Below, piece by piece: positions 50,829 to 58,928 of a stretch of 64,000 nt of DNA. Each line of letters starts with the position of its first letter. Position 1 is the stretch's first letter. Below the pieces are notes generated by a model. The model saw only the letters and a program-made list of their open reading frames with translations, was not told the DNA's origin and made no database searches. The stretch is taken from positions 3,968,001-4,032,000 of the forward strand of contig NZ_CP023689.1 in the NCBI RefSeq assembly GCF_008704715.1, written 5' to 3'. A program made the position numbers and the translations under genes. Source of the stretch: Streptomyces chartreusis (GTDB taxonomy: Bacteria > Actinomycetota > Actinomycetes > Streptomycetales > Streptomycetaceae).

Positions 50829-52538
50829 TCAGAGCTTGCCGATCTCCAGGTTCTGGATCACCGTCCGCGCCACCTCACGGCCGCGGTCGGTGAAGTCGCC
50901 CTTGCTTGGGTAGTTGATGCTGAGTTTGTACATGTCTCCGGCGGAGGTCTTGTAGTAGAAGATCCGCATCTCGCGGGGACGGGGGTTCTGCGTGTCGGTG
51001 GTGATGAAGTCGATCGTGTTCTCGGCCGACTTCTTGCCCTGGTACATGGTCTCCTTGGGGGCCGTCCTCGGGTTCGCCGGCATGCTGACGTCGTAGTCGC
51101 CGTTCTGCTTGAAGTCGCCGTCGTCGTCGTACATCTCGGCGGCCGCAGATCCGGCGATCTGGCTGCTCGAGTCCTCGGCCTTCTTGTCGAGCCTCAGGCC
51201 GATCCAGATGGCCCCGCTCGCGTCGGTGTACGTGACCCAGTGGCCGTCGTCGGTGTCCTCGGGCACGCCCCGCTTGTAGCCGTCCGGCACCGCCAGCGAG
51301 GCAGCGAGGGCCTTCTCCTCGTGGACCTTCCAGTGGTCCGGCAGCGGCCCCGCGAACGGGTCGGCGATCACCAGGTACGCCGCCACCGCACCGGCGACCA
51401 CCGCCGCCCCGATGCCGAGCAGCGCCTTGGGCCCGAGCCGTATGCCGGCCTTGACGCCCTCCGGTATGCGGACGACCTGGGTGGCGGCCTGCACCGGCGG
51501 GTTCGCGGCCTGTTCCAGCAGCGCACGCGTCTGCGCGGCGTTCGGGCGGCGGGACGGGTCCTTCTGGAGGAGGCCGTTGATGGCGTCGGCGAGCGGGCCC
51601 TGCGCGGCGGCCGGCGCCGCGGGCACGGCGTTCAGGACGGACTGGAGGGTCGCCGGGGTGTTGCTGCGGCGGAACGGCGAGACGCCCTCCGTCGCCGCGT
51701 ACAGGACGACACCCAGGGACCAGAGGTCGCTGGCCGGGCCGGGGCGCTGGCCCAGCACCCGCTCCGGCGCGATGTACTCGGGCGAGCCGACGAAGCCGCC
51801 GGTGTCGGTCAGATTGGTCTCGCCCTCGATCTGGGCGATGCCGAAGTCGGTGAGGACGACGCGGTCGTGGCGGCCGAGCATGACGTTGTCCGGCTTCACG
51901 TCGCGGTGCAGGATGCCCGCCGCGTGCGCGGCCTCCAGCGCGCCGAGCACTTCGAGGCCGATTCTCGCCGCGTCGCGGGCGCCGAGCGTGCCCTCCTGCA
52001 GCGCGTCGCCCAGCGAACGGCCCTGCACGAGCTCCATCACGATCCACGGCCGGCCGTCCACGACGGCGACGTCGTGGACGTTCACGACGGCCGGGTGGTC
52101 GAGCCGGGCCGCGGCGCGTGCCTCGCGGCGCATCCGCTCGTAGGCGTTGGCGCGTTCCCGTTCGGGAAGGTGGTCCGGGACGCGGGGCTCCTTGACCGCG
52201 ACCTCGCGGTCCACCGTCTCGTCCTTGGCCCGCCAGACCGTGCCCATGCCGCCGTGCCCGAGCTTGGCGAGCAGGCGGTAGCGGCCTGCGACGAGCCGAC
52301 CGGTGCCGGGGTCGGGGGCGGAGGTCTGAGCGGGGGCAGCCGGGTGCGCGGGTGTGGCCGGGTGGTGGGCGGGTGCGCCCTGGTGGGCCGGCGCGGCCTG
52401 CTGCGGAGCGGCCTGCGGGGGCGTCGCGTACGGATTGTCCGGGTGCGGCGCGGGCGCGGACGGGTTCGGCTGCGGTGGTTGCAGTTCAAAACTCGTCGGC
52501 TCGTCGGACCGATAAGGGGCTCCCCCGTTGCTGCTCAT
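50829..52538 (-). CDS. Transmembrane Ser/Thr protein kinase with Pro/Ala-rich start
   Basis: A 569-residue receptor kinase. About 60 Pro/Ala/His/Gln-rich residues precede the kinase domain (VSGRYRLLAKLGHGGMGTVW; HRDVKPDNVML; DFGIAQIEGETN; APERVLGQRPG). The glycine loop is GHGGMG. A helix (LLGIGAAVVAGAVAAYLVIAD) and a 170-residue exterior part follow, with LPDHWKVHEEKALAAS and the closing DRGREVARTVIQNLEI, again PsbP/LpqN-like. It is 38 bases upstream of the next kinase. The N-terminal Pro-rich arm may recruit partners. Confidence 0.92.
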   Translation of the reverse strand: MSSNGGAPYRSDEPTSFELQPPQPNPSAPAPHPDNPYATPPQAAPQQAAPAHQGAPAHHPATPAHPAAPAQTSAPDPGTGRLVAGRYRLLAKLGHGGMGTVWRAKDETVDREVAVKEPRVPDHLPERERANAYERMRREARAAARLDHPAVVNVHDVAVVDGRPWIVMELVQGRSLGDALQEGTLGARDAARIGLEVLGALEAAHAAGILHRDVKPDNVMLGRHDRVVLTDFGIAQIEGETNLTDTGGFVGSPEYIAPERVLGQRPGPASDLWSLGVVLYAATEGVSPFRRSNTPATLQSVLNAVPAAPAAAQGPLADAINGLLQKDPSRRPNAAQTRALLEQAANPPVQAATQVVRIPEGVKAGIRLGPKALLGIGAAVVAGAVAAYLVIADPFAGPLPDHWKVHEEKALAASLAVPDGYKRGVPEDTDDGHWVTYTDASGAIWIGLRLDKKAEDSSSQIAGSAAAEMYDDDGDFKQNGDYDVSMPANPRTAPKETMYQGKKSAENTIDFITTDTQNPRPREMRIFYYKTSAGDMYKLSINYPSKGDFTDRGREVARTVIQNLEIGKL

Positions 52539-52630
52539 GGCTCCATTCGTATCGCGGGGGGTGTCCGGGGAGCCAGCGGGAATGCTTTCCGGTCACAGAG
52601 CCGTGACTCAGGTCGCGACTTATCTCCCCT

Positions 52631-53824
52631 TTATTGGGAGTTGGTGGGAACAGGTCTCGAAGTGACCGGTGAGCCGGATGCGCTCGGCGAGACGGACGTG
52701 GTGCCCGGTGAAGGCGTCCCGGTGCTCGGTGACGGCGACGCGGTGGGCGACGGGGACCGGGTGGTCGCGCCGGGCGAACTCGCCGTACCGGACGGCTTCT
52801 CCGAGGTCCCCGGTGCCGAGCTGGTCGGCACGACACCGGCACCGCCACCCCCGTTCACCAGCAGCGCCGCCGCCGACACCCCCGCCACCGCCATCGCGGC
52901 GACCAGCACCACGGTGGCCAGCACGCTGCGGGGCGAGTACGTGCGATCCGCCCTGCTGAACCGTTTCGCCACGAGGGTGTGCCCCGTCTCCAGGAACTCC
53001 CGCAGCATCCGCTCCGCGCCCACCGCGTCCAGCCGCAGCGCCGGATCCCGTTCCAGCAGCCCCTGCACGACGGGCAGGATCGGCGCCGCCTGCTCGGGCG
53101 GACGGATCTCGTCGGACACCACGGCGAGGACCACGCCGCTCAACGAGTCGCGCCGGAACGGCGACTCGCCGCTCAGGGCCGCGCACAGCAGCGCCCCCAC
53201 CGACCACAGGTCGGACGCGGGGCCGGTCCCGGCGCCGGACATCCGCTCGGGCGCGGTGTACTCGGGCGAGCCGACGAACGACCCGGCCTCGGTGAGCGTG
53301 GAGGCGCCCGGCACTTGTGCGATGCCGAAGTCGGTGAGGACGACACGGTCGGTGCCGTCCTCGATGACCACGTTGGCCGGTTTGATGTCCCGGTGCAGCA
53401 CGCCCGCCGCGTGGGCCGTGCGCAGCGCGTTCAGCAGGTCGGCGCCGATCCGGGCCGCCTCCCGCGCGTCGACGGGCCCGTCGGCGGCGATCCGGTCGGC
53501 GAGGGAGTCGCCGTCGATCAGCTCCATGACGATGTAAGGGCGTTCGTCGTCCTCGACGACGTCGTGGACGACCATGACGTGCGGATGGCTGAGCTGCGCC
53601 ACGGCCTGGGCCTCACGCAGTGTGCGTTCACGCTGGTGCCGGGCCTCGGCGGCGGAGAGCGTCTCGTCGAGGGGGAGCTCCTTGACGGCCACCCTGCGCC
53701 CGAGCAACTGGTCGGTCGCCCGCCATACGACGCCCATGCCGCCACGACCGAGCCTCGCCTCGAGGCGGTAACGCCCCGCGATCACACGGAAGTTGGCCCC
53801 CTCGGTCCCCATGAGCCCCATCAT
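52631..53824 (-). CDS. Transmembrane Ser/Thr protein kinase with Ser/Thr/Pro tail
   Basis: A 397-residue kinase. The domain has VIAGRYRLEARLGRGGMGVV, VAVKELPLDE (Lys), HRDIKPANVVI, DFGIAQVPGAS and APERMSGAGTG. The membrane helix (ATVVLVAAMAVAGVSAAALL) is followed by only about 70 residues, all Ser/Thr/Pro/Gly, so it lacks the sensor domain of its neighbours. It might be a target or relay for them. Three ATGs (53824, 53821, 53812) are close together; 53824 is used. No ribosome site is convincing. Confidence 0.9.
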   Translation of the reverse strand: MMGLMGTEGANFRVIAGRYRLEARLGRGGMGVVWRATDQLLGRRVAVKELPLDETLSAAEARHQRERTLREAQAVAQLSHPHVMVVHDVVEDDERPYIVMELIDGDSLADRIAADGPVDAREAARIGADLLNALRTAHAAGVLHRDIKPANVVIEDGTDRVVLTDFGIAQVPGASTLTEAGSFVGSPEYTAPERMSGAGTGPASDLWSVGALLCAALSGESPFRRDSLSGVVLAVVSDEIRPPEQAAPILPVVQGLLERDPALRLDAVGAERMLREFLETGHTLVAKRFSRADRTYSPRSVLATVVLVAAMAVAGVSAAALLVNGGGGAGVVPTSSAPGTSEKPSGTASSPGATTRSPSPTASPSPSTGTPSPGTTSVSPSASGSPVTSRPVPTNSQ

Positions 53825-53908
53825 GCCGCACCGGACGGACCGACTCCGGGATGCCGATCGGCCAACTATGCAAAGGAGCAAACGACTTCAAAAGCCGCCC
53901 GACGCCCC

Positions 53909-55663
53909 TCAGGACCCGCCGGTCCGCCACCCTTTGAGCACCGACGTGTACTGCTCGCGCGTGGTCGTCCAGTCCTTCTCGGGCGTGGACATGTAGATCG
54001 CGTACTCCGTGCCGTCCCGGTCCACGTACGCCTGGTCGATCGCGTGGCGCGGCCCGGGGAAGGGCGTGTCCTTGGCGAGCGCGGTCCAGGTGTACTCCCA
54101 CAGGGCGGCGTCGCGGTCGCGGTAGAGGTTCTGCTTCAGGGACACGGTCTCGAAGTCGACCAGCTTCTCGCCCACCTGCTGTTCCAGGTCGCGCAGATGG
54201 TCGTAGGAGTTCGCGAAGTCGGGCGTGGGGTCGAGGGAGATACGTACGAAATGCTCGCCGCCGTCCGGCGAGTAGTCGACCTGCTGGAGGCCCTCGACCT
54301 CCTCGCCGACCACCTCCCGCGACCAGCCCTCGGGCAGATACAGGCTGAACCCCAGGGGGTCGTCATAACGCTTCCAGGACGCCGGTACGCCGGCCTGCCG
54401 GGCCGGGTCCTGCGTCGTCGAAGCGCTCGGGTCCGTGGGCTCGGTCGACGTCGAGGCGGACGTGCCGCCACCCTGCGGCCCCCACTTCTGGAGCACGACC
54501 GCGGTCCCGCCGCCGATGATCGCCGCGAGCGCGACGACGAGCGCGAGCGTGCGCAGCCGACGTCGCTTGCGGGACGGTACGGCACCGGTGGCCCGGCTGC
54601 CCGTGCCGTCGTACGGCCCGCCGAGCGCCGTCGGCCCGGTCGCGGGCGGGTACGGGGTGCCGGTCACCGGCGGATACGGGGTACTGCTCCCCGACGCGTA
54701 CGGGTTGTTGCTCACCGGCCTGCTGTTCGCCGCCGTCTCCGCACCTGGGGGCGCAGAGCCGGAGTACGAGGGGCCGGTGTGCGCCTCCGGCTCGTAGCGG
54801 TTGTGCTGCGTGGGCACGTACACCTGCGCCGCGCTGGGCCGTCGTCCCTCCGCCGCCTCGGCCAGCATCTGCTCGGCCTCGGCCGCGCCGGGACGGGTGG
54901 CCGGATCCTTGCGCAGCAGGGCGGTGATGACGGGCGCGAGCGGGCCGGCGTTCCGTGCCTCGGTGGGCTCCTCGTCGACGACCGCCTGCATGGTGCCCAA
55001 CGGCGAGGTCCGGCGGAAGGGCGAACGGCCCTCCACGGCCGTGTACAGCGTCGCGCCGAGCGCCCACAAGTCGGAGGAGGGGCCCGGGTCGTGGCCGCGG
55101 ACCCGCTCGGGGGCGAGGTAGTCGACCGAGCCGACGACCTCACCGGTGCGGGTGATGGTGGTGTCGCCCTCGATCTGGGCGATGCCGAAGTCGGTGAGCA
55201 GGACCCGGCCGTCCTCGCCCAGCAGGACGTTGCCGGGCTTGACGTCGCGGTGCAGGACCCCGGCGGTGTGCGCGGCGCGCAGCGCCCGCAGCACCCACAG
55301 GCCGATCCGGGCGGCCTCGGCGGGCTCGACGCGTCCGCGCTCCTTGACCGCGTCCGCCAGCGAGTTGCCCTCGACCAGCTCCATCACGATCCACGGCCGG
55401 CCGTCGTGCTCCAGCACGTCGTGCACGGTGACGACCGCCGAGTGGTTGATGCGCGCGGCGGCCCGCGCCTCGGCCCGGGTGCGGGCGAGCAGCCGTTCCT
55501 GGTCGCTCTCGGAGACGTAGAGCGCGGCGGTCAACTCCTTGATCGCCACGGCCCGATGCAGCACCTCGTCGCGCGCACGCCAGACGCGGCCCATGCCGCC
55601 GCTGCCGATCGCGTCGACGAGCCGGTAGCGGCCCGAAACGAGCTGGCCCTGCATCTGATTCAC
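53909..55663 (-). CDS. Transmembrane Ser/Thr protein kinase with Tyr/Pro-rich linker
   Basis: A 584-residue receptor kinase. The domain has VSGRYRLVDAIGSGGMGRVW, HRDVKPGNVLLGEDG, DFGIAQIEGDTT and APERVRGHDPG. A Pro/Tyr-rich linker (TPYPPVTGTPYPPATGP) and a basic juxtamembrane stretch RKRRRLR follow, then a helix (LALVVALAAIIGGGTAVVL). The 160-residue exterior part begins WKRYDDPLGFSLYLPEGW, the best example here of the LpqN/PsbP start. GTG 55663 is used because the plausible MNQMQ start lies there; the ORF upstream to 55780 is atypical. Confidence 0.9.
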   Translation of the reverse strand: MNQMQGQLVSGRYRLVDAIGSGGMGRVWRARDEVLHRAVAIKELTAALYVSESDQERLLARTRAEARAAARINHSAVVTVHDVLEHDGRPWIVMELVEGNSLADAVKERGRVEPAEAARIGLWVLRALRAAHTAGVLHRDVKPGNVLLGEDGRVLLTDFGIAQIEGDTTITRTGEVVGSVDYLAPERVRGHDPGPSSDLWALGATLYTAVEGRSPFRRTSPLGTMQAVVDEEPTEARNAGPLAPVITALLRKDPATRPGAAEAEQMLAEAAEGRRPSAAQVYVPTQHNRYEPEAHTGPSYSGSAPPGAETAANSRPVSNNPYASGSSTPYPPVTGTPYPPATGPTALGGPYDGTGSRATGAVPSRKRRRLRTLALVVALAAIIGGGTAVVLQKWGPQGGGTSASTSTEPTDPSASTTQDPARQAGVPASWKRYDDPLGFSLYLPEGWSREVVGEEVEGLQQVDYSPDGGEHFVRISLDPTPDFANSYDHLRDLEQQVGEKLVDFETVSLKQNLYRDRDAALWEYTWTALAKDTPFPGPRHAIDQAYVDRDGTEYAIYMSTPEKDWTTTREQYTSVLKGWRTGGS

Positions 55664-55806
55664 GTTGCCCCGCAATGTTCTTGACAGGGTCAGGTTAAGG
55701 ACCGGCCGACGCGACCGGAACCACGGGGGTGCCATGGAGACCGCACTGTGATGGTTGTCGCTTTCGGCGTCCGGAAGCAACCATCACACAACGTCCGCGG
55801 GTGCAA

Positions 55807-58743
55807 TCATCCGGTGACCTGGTACGTCGCCGACGCCTGCTCGAACAGCCGCGTCACCTCGTCCCGCTCCGCCTCCGGCCCGCGCACCTGCACCACGTGG
55901 TACCGCCCGTCGATGAGGATCGCGAGATTCCGCACGAACAGCTCGCGCCCCTCGCCGTCGGTCCAGGTGAACTGCCCCTCGGCCATGCTCCGCTCGCCGA
56001 CCTGAATGCTCTTCAGCCCGCTGGAGGAGGCCCAGCTGGAGTCGCGGTACGGCTGCAACTCCCGCTCGTGCTCCCGCTGGTAGACCATCGGGTCGACGCC
56101 GTACTGGTCGGTACTGTCACGGCCCGGCACGACGAAGAGGTCGAAGTCGCCGTGCGAGTACACGACCTGCCCGCGTCCGTTCTTCGGCGTACGGTCCCAT
56201 CCGTTGGCGACGGCGACCTGGAAGCCGGCGTCGTCCTTGCGCAGGGTGAAGCCGTCCGGGACCTCGGGGTCGTCGCTCTGCGTCTCGTCGTCGGAACCGG
56301 CCGACTCCGAGGGGCCGTTGCCGGACTCCGGGGAGGTCTGGTCGGGCCGCGGTTCACTGCTCGCCTCGGCGGACTCGCCGGTGTCCCCGTCACCGGCCTG
56401 GCCGGCGGAACCGGTGCGATCCCCGCCCGCGGTGCCGGAGTTGTCCTGGTCGGCCTTCGGCATGAACATCATGGCGTACGTGATCGCCGCGGCCATGCCG
56501 AGCAGGACCAGCAGCAGCAACGTACGTCCCAGCCTGCGCGGCGACGCCTCCCGCTTGGTGCGCTTGGCCCGCTTGTGCCGCCCGTGATGCGCGGGCAGCC
56601 CGGCCCGCCGCCGGCGCACCAGCTCGCCCCGGCGCCGCACGATCGGCAGCCGGTTCGGGTCGACGGGCGGGGCGGCGACGACATGCGCACCGGCCTCCGG
56701 CTCGGGCGCGGAGCGCACCAGCGAGCGCAGCCAGCCGCGCAGCTCCTCGAAGTCGAGGCGCTCGGTGGGGTCCTGACGCAGCAGCGACTCCACGACCGGC
56801 CTGAGCGGCCCGCACTCCTCGGCGAAGGCGGGCGGCTCCGCGCACACCATCTGCACCAGCTCGGCCGTCGACTCCTCCGGGTACGGCGCGTGCCCCTGCA
56901 CGGCCCGGAACAGCAACGCCCCCAGCGCCCACAGGTCGGTCGCGGGCCCGATCGGCGCGGCGAGCCGCCAGTTCTCGTGCACGGGCCCGGCCTGCTCCGG
57001 CGCCCAGCGCTCGGTCACGGGCCCCACCACAGCCATCCGAGCCTGCCGAGCCCGCTCCGCGGCAAGCGCGGTGGCGGGCCCGCGATGAACGGGCCCGCCC
57101 TTCACGAGATCGTTCCAGCGGGCCGGGGGGTGGGGGGAGTTGGGGGTGCCGGGGGTGGAGGAGGCGCCTGTCGCTGCGGGGGTGCCGAGGGCGGGCGTGG
57201 TGTGCGGGGGGAAGTTGCCGGCGCCTGGAAGGGGTGCGGGGGCAGTGGTTCCGGGTGCGGGTATGGGGGTGCCGGGGGCCGGGGTGCCTTGCGCCGGGAA
57301 GCCGCCGGGCCCGGGTAGGGGGCCGCCGGCGCCGGGTCCCGACCCGCCCTGCGAGGAGAATCCATCGGCGCCGGGAACGAACGCGCCGCCCCCGGGTGCG
57401 GGCGTGCCCTGCGTCGGGAATCCGCCGATGCCGTGCGCGGGCACGGTCGTGCCGGGGGGTGTGCCGAAGCCCTGCTGGAGGTCCTGGCCCGCCGGGGGCA
57501 GTGCCGCGCGGTCGCGGTCCGCCTCGGCCGGTGTGCCGATGGCCCCGCCACGGGGCGCGGCGCCGTGCCAGGGCGTGGCCTGCACGCCGTACGGGTCGGC
57601 GATCTGCCCAGGGGGCGTCGCCACACCGCTGCCGTCACCGGAGGAGCCGGAGGCATACGGCGGTTGCGCCGCGCCGTTGGCCTGGGACACGGGGCCGCCC
57701 TCGGACGCCGGACGGGCACCCGGCAGTGCGACACGCCCGTTCTGCCGGCCCTCCTGCACTCGGGCCGCGGCACGAGCGCCGGCCCGATACGCGGCGATCG
57801 CCCCGGCCCGCGCGGCCCTGATGTCCCCGCCGGTCTCCAGAGCGCCGCCCGGAGCCCCTCCCGAGGCCCCGTCGCCATTGCCCGCCTCGGCCGCGGGCAC
57901 CGGCAGCCCACCGGCCGCCCGCGCCTCTATCGCGGCCCGTCGAGCAGCCTCGGGGTCATCACCGCCGGCGCCGGATCCACCAGCACCGGGCCCAACGGCC
58001 GCAGAGCCCGAGCCAGAGCCACCGGCGAGCTGTCCGGGCCCGCCGACGCCGCCCGGGCCACCCGGCCCACCGACACCGCCCCCGGTCCCGGCCTCGCCCC
58101 CGTCAGCATCCTCGGCCGGCGGCACCGGGTCGTACCCGCACAGCGCCTCTTCCGCCGCCCCCACCGCCAGTCCGGTCAGCATCACGCGGCCGTCGTCGCA
58201 GACGAGCACCGTGCGGGCGGTGATGTTCCGGTGGACCCAGCCATGGGCGTGCAGCACGCGCAGTGCCATGAGGACGTCGGAGGCGACCTCGGCCGCCCGG
58301 TACGGCGACATCGGCTTCTCGGCGAGCAGTGCGGCCAGCGGTCGCGCGGCCACGAACTCGCTCACTATCCACAACGAGCCGCCCTCGGCGAACACGTCGA
58401 AGACCTGGTCGAGCCTCGGATGATCAGGGATCCGCGCCGCGGCCTGCGCCGCCTCGACGGCCCGCCGCACGGCGGGATCACTGGGCCGGCGGGTGCTGGA
58501 CCGCGCCGACGTCCGCCGCCCCGCCCCACGCTCACGCGCATCCCGCGCGGTGAAGCCCTCGGGCAGCCCCTCGGCGTCGAGCACCTCCGCCTCTACGACC
58601 TCCGGCAACGGCACCTGCCGGACGAGGACTTCCTGCCCGCTGTAGGTGTCGAAGGCGCGGGCCTCGGTGAGTTCGTACTCGTCGGAGGGCGGCAGTGGCA
58701 GGCGGTAGCGGTCGGCGAGCACCCGACCCGCATAGTCGTCCAC
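55807..58743 (-). CDS. Membrane pseudokinase of the Ser/Thr kinase family
   Basis: A 978-residue relative of the neighbouring kinases that lacks the catalytic residues. It has no glycine loop (LPPSDEYELTEARAF), the Lys of VAVK is replaced (QEVLVRQVP), HRD is HRN (VHRNITARTVLV) and DFG is LTGLAVG. The C-lobe still reads IGPATDLWALGALLFRAVQG. An insert of some 340 residues, Gly/Pro/Ala-rich and mostly disordered, breaks the C-lobe. A helix (LLLLVLLGMAAAITYAMMF) and a 160-residue LpqN/PsbP-like exterior part (FQVAVANGWDRTP) follow. The start GTG 58743 is behind GGGGGAGG. It probably binds or regulates an active partner. Confidence 0.85.
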   Translation of the reverse strand: MDDYAGRVLADRYRLPLPPSDEYELTEARAFDTYSGQEVLVRQVPLPEVVEAEVLDAEGLPEGFTARDARERGAGRRTSARSSTRRPSDPAVRRAVEAAQAAARIPDHPRLDQVFDVFAEGGSLWIVSEFVAARPLAALLAEKPMSPYRAAEVASDVLMALRVLHAHGWVHRNITARTVLVCDDGRVMLTGLAVGAAEEALCGYDPVPPAEDADGGEAGTGGGVGGPGGPGGVGGPGQLAGGSGSGSAAVGPGAGGSGAGGDDPEAARRAAIEARAAGGLPVPAAEAGNGDGASGGAPGGALETGGDIRAARAGAIAAYRAGARAAARVQEGRQNGRVALPGARPASEGGPVSQANGAAQPPYASGSSGDGSGVATPPGQIADPYGVQATPWHGAAPRGGAIGTPAEADRDRAALPPAGQDLQQGFGTPPGTTVPAHGIGGFPTQGTPAPGGGAFVPGADGFSSQGGSGPGAGGPLPGPGGFPAQGTPAPGTPIPAPGTTAPAPLPGAGNFPPHTTPALGTPAATGASSTPGTPNSPHPPARWNDLVKGGPVHRGPATALAAERARQARMAVVGPVTERWAPEQAGPVHENWRLAAPIGPATDLWALGALLFRAVQGHAPYPEESTAELVQMVCAEPPAFAEECGPLRPVVESLLRQDPTERLDFEELRGWLRSLVRSAPEPEAGAHVVAAPPVDPNRLPIVRRRGELVRRRRAGLPAHHGRHKRAKRTKREASPRRLGRTLLLLVLLGMAAAITYAMMFMPKADQDNSGTAGGDRTGSAGQAGDGDTGESAEASSEPRPDQTSPESGNGPSESAGSDDETQSDDPEVPDGFTLRKDDAGFQVAVANGWDRTPKNGRGQVVYSHGDFDLFVVPGRDSTDQYGVDPMVYQREHERELQPYRDSSWASSSGLKSIQVGERSMAEGQFTWTDGEGRELFVRNLAILIDGRYHVVQVRGPEAERDEVTRLFEQASATYQVTG

Positions 58744-58928
58744 GTTGCCTCCCCCGGCCGCCCGGTTGGTCAATTCCGTTCGCCTTGCGTCGCTTTCCGG
58801 GCACGCGACTGGATGCGCACGGTCCGCAAGCATTCACGATACGTGCCGGAGGCAACCCACAAAGAGGGGTTGCCGTATCTCACGGTTCAAACCCGGCCGT
58901 CGCGAACACTTGCGGAGATCGACTCACC

